NCBI GenBank assembly: GCA_033558025.1 | Contig: JAUCEF010000006.1 | Location: 1,488,001-1,552,000, forward strand | Direction: 5' to 3' | Length of the DNA: 64,000 nucleotides | Source: Phytophthora sp. 'mugwort' | Taxonomy: Eukaryota > Oomycota > Peronosporomycetes > Peronosporales > Peronosporaceae | Part shown: positions 1 through 10,242 of the stretch, piece by piece | Position numbering within the stretch: the first letter of the stretch is position 1 | How the letters are laid out: every line of letters begins with the position of its first letter | Position numbers and translations under genes: made by a program | Notes under the pieces: model-generated | Databases searched by the model: none | What the model saw: the letters and a program-made list of their open reading frames with translations, nothing else | What the model was told of the DNA's origin: nothing

Positions 1-46
1 ACTTATATGTTTGACCATATATAACTGCTCGACCATATATAAGTTA
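1..46 (-). repeat. Polinton-like terminal repeat, inverted copy cut by window edge
   Basis: The bases match, in reverse orientation, the stretch at 1305-1341 and the repeats near 32822 and 48371 (core TATATATGGTCGAGCAGTTA and its neighbour GGTCAAACAT). With 1305-1715 it forms an inward-facing pair, so the DNA between looks like the interior of an internally deleted element whose left end lies before base 1. Confidence 0.55.
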
Positions 47-48
47 TA

Positions 49-704
49 CCGTATTCCTTCTGTGCTTACTGACGGGCACTCATTACTGACAATCCAAGCA
101 GCAAATCACAAGTCAAAAATTGCTGTACCGTTGTGCCTTATGTGCTAACTGACAGATTCAGCGAGGGACAGAAAGCATACCGCATTCTTCGACTGGCTGC
201 GATGCCGCAGCACCAAGGGCGGCAGCGGCTAACCGGGAGCGGCCGCAAGAAGCTGAAGCACAGGCGCGCTAGCTTCACAAACCGGCACAAGCTGAAGTGG
301 TGCTTCATTTCAATAGCTGCAAGAAAATAGCAGGGATTCTGCATTTCTTTTACTCTAACTTATCTGACGATGGAAAAGAGCAACACGACGTAATCTCATC
401 TACCAGTGGCGGAAAGAGTTGTCGGTGCGTGAAGACGCTGTAAGAGCGCAACGGTGGCGGATATGAAGTACGTGCGAGCATCTCGATCGCCAACTTTCTA
501 CCCCAAGAAGCTGAAGCATCGCTAGTACAGTGAATCAACCTGCTGCGGAAAGACGGTGTGCCCGTCAGCGCCACCATGTTGTGTCTCAAGGGTGCTGAGT
601 TAGCAGAAGGCCTCTCTATTTTTTGTGAAGCTAACGTTCCTGTTCAGTGGTAGTACACTAGTCAAATCGTGAATATGGTGTCGGTAAGCACAGAAGGAAT
701 ACGG
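49..704. mobile_element. Non-autonomous pogo-like element (MITE-like), 656 bp
   Basis: Perfect terminal inverted repeats CCGTATTCCTTCTGTGCTTA at both ends are flanked by TA on each side (47-48 and 705-706), as expected for Tc1/mariner/pogo insertion. The interior (about 200-320 and 520-600) is clearly related to the reverse strand of the larger element at 46399-48221, which has similar ends, so this is best read as an internally deleted derivative. The 65-aa open frame at 133-330 belongs to the old N-terminal coding part and is not a gene. Confidence 0.7.
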
Positions 705-1073
705 TAATTTATATTGTGAAAACCGACCACTATATCCAGCCCGGTTAGGCCGTTTTGGATGGGTAAAAAACGTACTAAAATAGGGTAGGAGAAAAATTAA
801 ATCTGAGTTCTGGATGTAAAACGTCCATAGGGCAAATATACAGCATAGAACACCACGAGCTTTTATAGCTCCGCTATTAAAATAGCCTTGCGCGGATCGA
901 GTCTCGAATGAGCAAATAGTTCAGAGACTGCTCCCCAAATGAAGACATTTTCATTCCTAACATACTTGAGAGATGCATACGTATTCATTTTAATCTTTTT
1001 CAATCGTAATGCCTATATTATCCCTTGTTTAAATGATAATAGCGACACCGACATCGTTTACATATATAGCGAT

Positions 1074-1234
1074 GGCTTCGAGTGCCCAGTGTTAAATGGG
1101 CATTCGAAGCCAGTTGACGCTAAATTGACGGCAACATGTGATATATGAACAGGGGCTGGGATCCAACCAATCGGACTGACGTTCTATTTATAACGACATA
1201 GCCCTTTTTTATAGATAAAAAAGGGCTATGTCGT
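1074..1234. repeat. Two strong hairpins
   Basis: A 14-bp stem (1074-1087 with 1098-1111, one G-T style mismatch, 10-base loop) is followed by a perfect 18-bp stem (1193-1210 with 1217-1234, 6-base loop). Both lie in the otherwise empty stretch 705-1304, which has no recognisable gene; the open frame at 939-1148 is AT-rich and shows no family motif. Confidence 0.6.
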
Positions 1235-1304
1235 ATATATAGAGCCTAAATTGGCTATAAAGCGGTCGATTTGCAAAAAAATAGGGCATATCATGTGACG
1301 TCAA

Positions 1305-1715
1305 CAATATATGGTCGAGCAGTTATATATGGTCAAACATATTTTCTTCTATGGGAGTACGAGACTAAGGTTATTACATAAAGAGTGCGACGATTGTGTC
1401 TTTTGCGCGGCATATTTTTTTGGTGACGTGTCATGACGAGCCCCACCCTTTAATCAATTTATAAGACAGTCTGGAAGCAAGCATTTTACTATTTAAATTC
1501 CTAATAGCGACGAAAACGAGAATCGCAAGAAACACTACTTCAGCTAACAACGAATTCACCAGGGTATTGAACTTAATAGTATGGATCGAATCGGTGACCA
1601 AAAGGATTTAAAAATTAGGTATCAGTATCGATTTGAGGAAGGCATAAACCTAACAGTATGTGACCATACGAACTTGAAGTATTAAACCTCAGTTGAGGAT
1701 ATTTCGCGAGTATTC
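1305..1715 (+). repeat. Outer terminal repeat of Polinton-like element
   Basis: This stretch recurs at 32822-33238 (same strand), 48371-48745 (same strand) and 40151-40540 (opposite strand). Shared blocks include TTCTTCTATGGGAGTAC, a stretch ending in TTATAAGACAG or a close variant, and CCTCAG(C/T)TGAGGTTATTT near the outer end. In the 40-48 kb element the same sequence is the outward continuation of the 0.8-kb inverted repeats, which is why it is called an element end and not an LTR. It stops directly before a CRN-type gene. Confidence 0.6.
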
Positions 1716-1748
1716 ACTCTCGATTTGTGTGTGATTGAAGTACATGTA

Positions 1749-3417
1749 ATGGCGCGGAAATGGTTTGAGCTGGTGGTGGGCGAGGACGGCAACGCGGTGA
1801 CCTCGGCTGATGCTGTATCCGTGGATATGGAGGATGTTGTTGCTTTCCGAGATGCAGTGTTTGCTAAAGTCTCTCGTGCTTTCCCTGTGAATGTCATCGC
1901 GTCCGACCTCACAGTTTTCCCAAACCGGGCGGCGTACCGCGCGAATCAGGGGTTGGATGAAGATTCGCCGATTGGATTGTTGGGCGGTTCGAAGAAGGAT
2001 GCTCTCATCGTGGCAGTGCTGCCGCAGCGTCGAGTTGATACCGTTTCCCCAAATTGATTAAACTGGCCAGCACTACACAGAAACTGTTTCAGGCCGAAGT
2101 GGGTACTGTTTTGGAGACGCCAGAGTCGGTGTTTGGGATAAATTGGCGCAACGGTTTGTACATCCGACGAGAGTATCTGGATCGCTACAGTATCATAGCG
2201 AAAACGTCAAATCGTAGCATTCTGGTCACTGGCAGTCCAGGCCTAGGCAAGTCCGTGTTTGGCATCTGTATGTTGCTTCTGTTTATGACGAGAAAAAAAT
2301 GATATCGCCTACCACCTGTTTTGTCTTCCAGTGATCTATTTAACTTGAAGCAGCACAGATGGTTACGTGGTTTCGAAGACGCCGCGTGCTGAGAGGAGCT
2401 ACAACGGATTATTTGATGGCAATGAAACCGGTGAAGCATTGGTGTTGGATGCCTTCGAGCATGCGTTTCTGTTCGCCAGCCCACGCACGAAGAATTACAA
2501 CGAGTTTGTCAAGGAGGACTGCTTCAAGGTGTACATGGATCCATGGACCAAAGCGGAGTGCCAGAGATTCGCCGATGCGATTCACTTGGAGGACCAAGAA
2601 GATTGGTTACGAAGGGTTAATCTCGTTGGTGGTAAACCAAGACTCGTTTTTTTCGTCAACGCAAACGTTCGATCGCTTGGTGAGACGTGTGAAGGATGAG
2701 GTTCCCCACAGTGTTGATGAGCTCAAGGACCTGATTAGACTTTTTCAGCAAAATGTATTCGATGATCGAATGAAGCACATTATGTTCAGTTTATTCCGCA
2801 ATGCAAAATATCCCAGTGTCCGCTACCTGGTGTATTCACTTTGGCAGTCGAGGCGATCATGAACGCCGTTATCAAGTTGGATGGGACGATAAAGCTCGTT
2901 GTTGCAGACTCCATCCCCGGATTTGCAGTCGTGGCGAGGCAAAGAAATCGAGAAGTTTCTGATGCAAGACCTTGCCACCAGCGAGTTTTGTATGAATCGC
3001 TCGATGGATAAAAACGTCAGAACTGTCCCAACGCATGGTCCATTCAATGCAGCGTTCAAGATCATTCAAGCGTCATCCGAAATCCGGAATGAATTGGTGC
3101 TGTACATCCCGCTTTCGAAGACTTTTCCAGCAATTGATGGTGTGCTTGTTGTCCCAAAAGCTCGTCGTATTATCTACGCCCAGTCGACAGTGGGCAAAGC
3201 TCATCCCATCAAATACCAACACTTGGAAGCTGGCTATATGAATGTGGCGCAGCGCCAAGCGTTTCGAAGCTCTACGCACATCCTTCTCTTCATCGTCTCG
3301 AACGAAATCTACGACGGTTTTACTGTCCAAGCCTACAAAAATACGGATGGGAAGAACCACACAAAGGAAATCAAGATTCCCGTAGCGCAGTATGTTGGAA
3401 AGATCATTGGGCGCTAG
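1749..3417 (+). pseudogene. Crinkler (CRN)-type effector remnant, NTPase plus REase-like
   Basis: The start at 1749 opens a header domain of about 100 residues resembling the ubiquitin-like CRN N-terminus, ending in a VAVLP stretch like the HVLVxxP boundary of CRN proteins. The canonical LFLAK motif is absent; LTVFPNRAAY stands at that place. A P-loop NTPase part follows (Walker A GSPGLGKS, near 2230-2256), then a helical middle part, and a C-terminal REase-like domain (2899-3417) with an aspartate in FPAIDGVLVV and a downstream AQST, like the D..QxT signature of the CRN/RHS nuclease family. Reading frame changes near 2057, 2300, 2690 and 2860 break it. Known family members are secreted effectors acting in host nuclei; this copy looks inactive. 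Copies at 34564 and 48775 share all domains they retain. Confidence 0.7.
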
Positions 3418-3611
3418 ATCAACTTCGCGCGAAGTCAGAATCTCCTCTGGTCAAGCTTGCTGTGTAAGGCTCAAGAAACTCAAGTCGTTGACTTCGTGCC
3501 TATGATGCAGACGAGGCGTCAGTATTGTACTCCGATACGGCGACGAAATGAAGGAGCATTCTGTGCCCAACGTAGTGACCTTGGCGAAAAGGCCAATCTG
3601 AAGAAAAGACA

Positions 3612-4010
3612 CATTGTTGGAGACCGTTGGCCTTGTTACACCACCCTCGGTCGTCAAGCAGCTTGCACAAGACGCGTTGCATGATATACTCAAGGCCCTG
3701 GTGACGCCGCCCAAAGTCAAGCTGATGCATCGCGGTTTGCGATGGAACAATGTGTAGAAGTACCAACAAGATCGCGACGAGTCAGCACTGTACTTGAATC
3801 CGAAGTTGTATGCTCAGGAGATTGCACCGTCGCATTCGGTCAAAGTGGATATTTGGGGCGTCGGCTATCTTTTACAACAACCACTATGCTAAATCATCCG
3901 CCCGAGCTCGCAATTCAGGAGCTGTGTTTGCAGAGAGGCCAATGGAGATGCCGACTGCGGCATCGCTCCTCACGGCAATGCAAAAGTTAGTAGTGACACT
4001 CGCATGAGTA
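3612..4010 (+). pseudogene. Protein-kinase-like CRN C-terminal fragment
   Basis: One reading frame gives a helix ending VTPPKVKLMHRGLRWNNV, matching the catalytic loop of CRN/RHS-associated kinase-like domains (MHRDxRWxNV), with Gly where the catalytic Asp is expected. After one in-frame stop, the same frame continues to APSHSVKVDIWGVGYLL, which matches the APE/DxWxxG region. The glycine-rich loop and the lysine region are not visible. It follows the REase-like domain by about 200 bases and may be the tail of the same ancestral gene. The pogo-like element beginning near 4083 cuts off whatever came next. Confidence 0.5.
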
Positions 4011-4082
4011 CCACTCCATTTTCAATCTATTAAACAGGCAATTGAGCGAATTGGAAAGTGACAGAATTGTGCCGGACCGGAC

Positions 4083-6173
4083 CACAACTCGGACCGATAC
4101 AAAATCTAATAAAAGAGTCTGTCATTGATTTTTCTTATCGCTTCCAAATTTCGTCTGCTGGGAACTCAGCTTTGCTCCTGAGGGAGAGGATATACAACTG
4201 ATACCTCTCCCTTTTACCCGACCCAAAACGAGCGGAAACTCGCTATGCTTTGGTCAATTCAAAATCGACCTCCTCGAAACAACATCAAGACGCATGGTGA
4301 TCAACACAACGGGATCAAATCAGCAGGAAGTCCCAGTAAAACGTTACGAAGGTGCAATGCGAATGGTAGGAAGGCATATCGCTGGCAAGAGCAGCAACTT
4401 CATTCGGCGTGTCGAAGACGAATCTTCAAAGGTGGCTGGCGAAGAAGGTGGGCGTTGCTGCAAGGCCTGGTCGCAAATCGCTTCTATCGAGTGGTGACGA
4501 AGAATGCATTATTGAGGTGATATTGTATACGTCAAAGCGCGGCATCTGCATGACCGATGGTGAGCTTCGTCTGCTTGCGCGCAAGGTCGCTTTAGGCATG
4601 GGCAAGCCAGTCCCCTGCCTTATTCCCTTCCGAACGGTGATCGGCGCGCTTTGTGGCTCGCCACCTTGATCGACTTATAGGCAAAAGATCGCAAATCTTG
4701 GATATAAGGGGTATAACATGTCAACAGAGGAACACATACGATCTTACTCCTCCAAGTTGCAAGAAGCCATGCATGGATCGATCCCTGATCAAATTTTGAA
4801 CTGTGACGAGTCTTGGGTTTTGTCCGCAGGGAAGAAAGCCCCCGCGAGTCATTTGCAGGAAGAGCATGGAAGCTAACGTCCTTCGGTCTAAAGATCGAGA
4901 GAACGTATCGGTTATGGCGAATGTGAACGCTGCTGGTGACCACCTCCCTCCAATTTTTATCTAAAGGCAAGAAAAATGTACTAAGAGTGGGTGGATGGTG
5001 CTGTAGACGGCGCGGTGTGCGCGGTGACGGACTCTTCTAATATCAACGGCTTCCTTTTCTTAAGTGGCTCAAGTTTTCAACGGGCAACTGAGCAAGAAGC
5101 AAGCGCCCCGTCTTGCGTTATTATTTCTGGACGCACACTTTTCGCACATCAACGGTCGAGTTCTTGACTATGCAGTCAGAAATGCCATCAACACTTTTGT
5201 TTTCTTCCGGGGCATACCAGCCACTTCACAGACCCATTGGATGACAGGGTTTTTCGGTCCTGACGCGCAACTATGAGAGACTGTTGAGTTTATTTCCTGT
5301 CGTGTGTCACAGACCCTAACCAATCAAGCATGATCTAGCAGGGACTCATCAGTAAGGCTTGGCTCGGATTTCTCGAACCTTCGGACGATTTGTTTGGAAC
5401 GGCAGAAAATGAAGAGCGCAAATCAAAGGGGTGTAAAAGTGCTGTGGGCAGCGAACATTGTATCGCAGCATTTCAGAACACCGGAATATTGCCTTTGTCT
5501 CTAGACGTTATGATTGGCCGCATCGTTGGCCGTAAATCGAGTGTGGACGACTTACCGAGCGTGAACTTCGTGCTTGATGCGCCGAACCTGACCGAACGGC
5601 AGAAACGGAAGCTAAACACAGAGAGAGGGTATCCCTTGACGCGTTCTCTGCTGCGTTCTTAGGGCTTCAGCAACTCGCAATAAAATGCCAGAACCGCAAC
5701 CTAAGAGCCAGCGTACTTTCGTTGAAGGCGGTGTTCTTATGACACGCCCCGAAATGTTTCATTCGGTTTTAGCGGATGAAGCAGCTCGCATGCAGAAGGC
5801 AGAAGTGAAAGCCGTATTAGCAAAGGAGATGGCTCTTAAGAAGCACTCAGAGAACTGAAGGTTAAAGAGAAAGCTGCTCTGACCAAGGAACTGAAGGCGA
5901 GAGAGCGCGCAGCGACGGCTGCCATTAAGAAGCAAGCGAAAACAAAGGCACCGAGAGCAAAAAAAAAACGACAAAGGCGAGAGTAAGTCAGGGGAGACAC
6001 ACTTGAGCTTGATTAACACGCTGGCTCTACAGCCATGCAAAATTCCTGTGTCGACTTGCGTCGCGAAGATGTTCAGAGTTTGCTGATGGTGGCCAGTTCG
6101 TTTGGAGCTAGTGTCGTGGTATGATCACTTAGTAGTAGATTTTATATGGTCCGGACAGGTCCGAATTGTGTGG
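4083..6173. mobile_element. Decayed pogo/CENP-B-like transposon
   Basis: The ends carry an imperfect inverted repeat: CACAACTCGGACC..ATACAAAATCTA on the left against the complement of the stretch ending at 6173 on the right. Between them is a broken transposase on the plus strand. The exact ends and target duplication are not certain because the GGACC-rich ends are themselves partly palindromic. Confidence 0.45.
4294..5985 (+). pseudogene. Pogo/CENP-B-like DDE transposase, many lesions
   Basis: Near 4370-4440 a helix-turn-helix of the psq/CENP-B type can be read (AATSFGVSKTNLQRWL), followed by a second DNA-binding part to about 4670. The DDE region is visible as QILNCDESWVLSAGKKAP (4795-4850, first Asp in CDES) and FLDAHFSHINGRVLDYA (5120-5175, second Asp). 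A basic, Lys- and Ala-rich tail runs to 5985 (KALRELKVKEKAALTKELK across one frame change). Stops and shifts break it at several places, so no functional enzyme is expected. Confidence 0.55.
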
Positions 6174-6244
6174 GGTTTGACGTGTTTGGCCAGAATCCAT
6201 CAACATGAGTTCTGACATCGTAGTTCCCTCAAGTCGTTTTCTCG

Positions 6245-6959
6245 TTGATGAGCTACTCTGCCAACCAAACAATTCTCAATCAAGAAAATGGGATCTCTTC
6301 TTTAATTCTACTTACGATACGTCTAATCACGAGCTGTAGAAAGGCACTTACGATTAATTTCCGACACGCCAAATTAGGTCCGAATTGCGTACGCTGGGGA
6401 TACCTGCTATCCGCGAGAGGTGGCCTACGAACAGCTGCCGCGAACGCACCATTGTTCAACAGGATAATCCACCCGCCGATATCAACTCGACCCACTGACA
6501 GCGCCTTTGCAACCTACCAGGAGGGCTTGAACGTTGAACTACGCTGTCAGTCACCTAGCTTGCCCAACCTCAACTGCTTGGTCCAGGCGTGTTCATCGCT
6601 CGTCAACGACTTCGCGCGCCAAAAAACATTGACGAGCTTGTGCAAGCTGTCATGGACGCGTACTGGGAGCTACCGTCGACGCCGTTGAACCGATGTTTTT
6701 GAGTCTTCAGTGCTGCATGGACTCGTGCTTCAAGGATGACGGGGGCAATGCATTCATGTCTCGTCACATGGCGAAGGCAAGACTCGAACTGGAGTGGAGA
6801 CTCCCAGTAAGCGTGCAATGCTCACCTGAGTTTGACAAATTGTGTCGTAGCAGCACAGAAGCAGTGTCACTAGGCATAATGGAATGCAGTGTATTTTGTG
6901 ATTACGACAAAATAGATGCCCCTGTGCAACATTTCTGGGACGGAGTTGTAGTCAGTTAG
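6245..6959 (+). pseudogene. Tc1/mariner-like transposase C-terminal fragment
   Basis: Across changing frames the order is typical of the mariner C-terminus: a degenerate QQDN..P region near 6450-6480, GLNVELRCQSPSLPNLN near 6525-6575 where QPPNSPDLN is usual (third catalytic acidic region), then NIDELVQAVMDAYWELPSTP and LSLQCCMDSCFKDDGGNAF to about 6760. The N-terminal HTH and first catalytic Asp are missing. Bases 6960-7480 behind it hold no gene I can support. Confidence 0.6.
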
Positions 6960-7572
6960 GAGGGCTTTCGTAAGACTCCTCCTCCTACTTAGGACCCTAA
7001 AATGGAGGGCGTTGTCGCAGAAAGGCATGACACCAGTACAGTACCTATATTATTTAGTATTGCCTTTTCGGCGCCTTCCTTCTTTTCTTCTTCAATGTTG
7101 TCCCTATTTCGAATCACCGACCCGACCAGCTTTCGTCGGGAGACGTCGGAGATGCCGGTCGAAATGTCTTCTTCAAATCTGAGGATTCCTGCTGCGTTGG
7201 GCACGGTTAATTTATTGTCTAGCTGTGAACGGTGTGCGCCGTTTTCGTCGAAACACACTATTAATAATCCAAATTTATTAAACCGGTAATATATCCGGTA
7301 TATTGCTTGGTTACGAACTATACCAAAAACGTCGGTATCCCGGTAGCATGTCGAAATCCTATGTTGATTTTGATTGATTATTTCAGGCAGGCTACATTCA
7401 CCTCATATGGACCTCACATGGTATGACCGAGCTATGTCAAATTTAGTTTGTGTACGCCACGCCACTGTACCGACATGACGGTACGTAGTCGCAGGCCGCG
7501 GCGCCACCAGCGAGATCGCAATCCACCCCTCGCCTCAGACACAGCGAAGCCTAGACAACTCACCCCGCCGCC

Positions 7573-9365
7573 ATGAGCTACCGCGGCATGAACCCCAACG
7601 CAGAGATTGTGAGCAAGTCGCAGGCGCTCATGGTCAACGTGAGCGCCGCCAAGGGCCTCCAGGGCGTGCTCAAGTCCAACCTCGGTGCGTGCTTCCGTCC
7701 CAAACCAACGGACTGTTGACAGCCAGCATCAAAAGATCTCCTAACCACTATTTCTACCTTGTTACAGGCCCGCGCGGCACACTCAAGATGCTTGTGGGTG
7801 GTGCCGGTCAGATCAAGCTCACTAAGGATGGCAACGTGCTGCTCCACGAGATGCAGATCCAGCACCCAACGGCGGCGCTGATCGCGCGCGCTGCCACCGC
7901 GCAGGACGACGTGACGGGTGACGGTACCACGTCCACGGTGCTTTTCATAGGCGAGTTGCTCAAGCAGGCGGAGCGCTTCCTGGCCGACGGCCTGCATCCG
8001 CGCATCTTGTCGGAGGGCTTTGAGCTCGCCAAGGACGAGGCTCTGCGCGTCCTGGACGGCATGAAGACCATACCTGAGGACATGCTTAAGGACCGTGAGT
8101 TGCTCTGCAGCGTCGCGCGCACTTCGCTGCGTACCAAGCTGGACCAGAAGCTCGCTGACCAACTTACGGAGATCATCACGGATGCTGTGCTGACCATCGC
8201 CATGCCCGATCGCCCTATCGACCTGCACATGATCGAGATCATGCACGTACGTGGCGCGTTGCTGGCTTGAATTTGATGGTAGGGCGTAACTGGAGATACT
8301 GACTCTTTGACTGTTACATTGGTGGGGTTTGTACAGATGATGCACCAGAGTAGCAGCGATACCCGTCTCGTGAAGGGGCTGGTGCTGGACCACGGCTCGC
8401 GCCACCCGGACATGCCCACGTCGCTGGAGAACTGCTACATCATGACGTGCAACGTGTCTCTCGAGTACGAGAAGAGCGAGGTAAACTCGGGCTTTTTTTA
8501 CAGCAACGCCGACCAGCGTGAGAAGATGGTGGAAGCTGAGCGCAAGTTCACAGACGACAAGGTGCGTCAGATTATTGAGCTGAAGCGTGAGGTGTGCACG
8601 GAGGAGAACAAGAAGAGCTTCGTGATCATCAACCAGAAGGGCATTGACCCCCTGTCGCTGGACATGCTGGCCAAGGAGGGCATTCTGGCTCTGCGTCGCG
8701 CCAAGCGTCGTAACATGGAGCGGATAACGCTTGCTTGCGGCGGTATGCCCATTAACTCGACGGACGACATGGACGTGTCTATGCTGGGTTACGCCGGCAA
8801 GGTGTACGAGCAGACTCTAGGCGAGGAGCGCTACACGTTCGTGGAGGACGTGCAGCACCCGAAGTCGTGCACGATCCTGATTAAGGGCCCTAACGAGCAC
8901 ACGATTGCTCAGATTAAGGACGCCATCCGCGACGGTGTCCGTGCTGTCAACAACGCTATCGAGGACAAGGGCGTCGTTCCTGGTGCTGCTGCATTCGAGC
9001 TGACTGCCAACGAGGCGCTCAACAAGTTCAAGGGTACGGTGAAGGGCCGTGCCAAGCTTGGTGTGCAGGCTTTCGCGGACGCTCTGCTGGTGATCCCTAA
9101 GGTGCTGGCGGAAAACTCGGGTCTGGACGTGCAGGACAGTCTGATCGCCGTGCAGGAGGAGCACCAGAACTCGGGCATGCCCGTGGGGATCGACCTCTTC
9201 TCGGGTGAGCCCATGCTGCCAGAGCAGGAGGGTATCTGGGACAACTACCGGGTGAAGCGTCAGTTTATCCACCTCGCGACGACGCTGGCTTCGCAGCTGC
9301 TGCTTGTCGATGAGGTTATGCGTGCTGGCAAGCAGATGGGCGGTGGCAGCATGCCCGAGCAGTAA
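7573..9365 (+). CDS. CCT6: T-complex protein 1 subunit zeta (CCT6)
   Basis: Three exons (7573-7684, 7768-8246, 8337-9365) give a 539-residue protein, the usual length for a group II chaperonin subunit. Introns 7685-7767 and 8247-8336 begin GTGCGT and GTACGT and end in CAG. Visible motifs are LGPRGT (37-42), [17 protein letters not shown] (55-71), the ATPase loop GDGTTS (88-93), [37 protein letters not shown] and [25 protein letters not shown] and the [10 protein letters not shown] stretch point to zeta and not to another CCT subunit. CCT folds actin, tubulin and WD-repeat proteins in the cytosol as a hetero-oligomeric double ring. The start follows GCCGCC, and the frame holds across both splice junctions. 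A 275-aa open frame on the opposite strand is a codon-bias shadow. Confidence 0.95.
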
Positions 9366-9510
9366 GAAGGTAGGCGGATGCGTAAGTAGTTTATTTCCCC
9401 CACCAGTCCATCTACTCCCCGCTCACTTGAGTCATAATAAACCGAGAAACCCACAGACACAACACAAGCTGTAATTAATGCTGCTGTATTTCCTCGTTCC
9501 TGGACACTCT

Positions 9511-10026
9511 TTAACGGATAAACAATAGATAGAAGACCAGGGTGTCGGTGATAGACAGCGCCACAATGACCACGTATAGACAGATCTTCTTCCGATACGA
9601 GCGGTCGGCGATGATCTGCAGCAGGTGGCGCACCTGGCCCGTCATGCTCGAGGTCTCGGATACCATGCCCTTCATGTCGTGCAGCTGCGAGCGTTGCAGC
9701 TCCAGGTCCACGAGCACGTTCTTGGCCACCTCCTCCGACTCGGCCATAGTGCGACGTGTGCGCTCGATGTTGTCCGACGTGCGCATCAGCGACCGCACGC
9801 TCTATTGATACACAAGTCGTACACAATCAATTAGTCAGCTTTTACATGTAGGATCATATTGGCTACACAGATATACTGCTAGCGGTAGTTAACGCACAGG
9901 ATCCGCGGCGAAGAAGGTGCTGTAGTTGTTGAGGCTGGATGAATCTGGTCCTCCGCCTGTGACGCCGTCGCTATCACCAGCAGCGAAGATACCGCCGCCG
10001 TTATTGGTGCCATTGCTGCCTGACAT
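9511..10026 (-). CDS. Qb-type SNARE, Vti1-like, tail-anchored
   Basis: Two exons (10026-9898 and 9801-9511) with a 96-base intron (GTGCGT..TAG) give 139 residues. The first 43 residues are Gly/Ser/Asn-rich and probably disordered. The SNARE helix has the Qb signature with a central glutamine in DLELQRSQLHDMKG, followed by about 20 hydrophobic residues at the C-terminus (ICLYVVIVALSITDTLVFYL) and a short luminal tail. Such proteins sit in Golgi or endosomal membranes and supply one helix to the fusion complex. Vti1 usually has an N-terminal three-helix Habc domain of about 100 residues, which is missing here, so assignment to Vti1, membrin or another Qb SNARE is not settled. It is transcribed divergently from the MMTAG2-like gene. 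Confidence 0.8.
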
Positions 10027-10242
10027 GGCGACTCGAGGCCCCAGCAAGGCGCTCCGTTCCCCCTCCTTGGAGCTCGTGGTTGCGAAGATTTATCGAATGA
10101 AAATGCAGTACGGAAGAGTCCCGATAGATAGAAGATACCACGGCTAGCATCACCGGATGAATGGTGGCATGACGCGTTACAGCACAGAACCAACATCGTT
10201 TTTTGGTGTAATGAACACAGTCTTCAGTGGAGAGAGCTCGCT
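10027..10242. promoter_or_regulatory. Shared divergent promoter region, 216 bp
   Basis: The start codons of the SNARE gene and the MMTAG2-like gene are 216 bases apart on opposite strands. On the minus strand TTTTCATTCGATAAATCTTC (about 10087-10106) resembles the oomycete initiator plus its downstream AT-rich element. No clear initiator was found for the plus-strand gene. Confidence 0.45.

Noticed and set aside
1305..1715. Interpretation of the recurring 0.4-0.5 kb repeat as an LTR of a retrotransposon
   Set aside because: The copies around the 40-48 kb element are inverted, not direct, enclose polymerase and integrase pieces of Polinton type, and show no TG..CA ends or primer-binding site.
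6989..7258. 89-codon minus-strand frame upstream of CCT6
   Set aside because: Composition is coding-like but there is no motif, no promoter and no repeat evidence; not enough to call a gene.
7578..8405. 275-codon open frame on the minus strand opposite CCT6
   Set aside because: It mirrors the GC-rich third-position codon bias of CCT6, has no motif, and crosses both introns of a certain gene.
9511..9798. Separate 95-codon SNARE frame beginning at 9798
   Set aside because: Its first codon is GTG inside a longer exon; the upstream exon with ATG at 10026 joins in frame by a normal intron.
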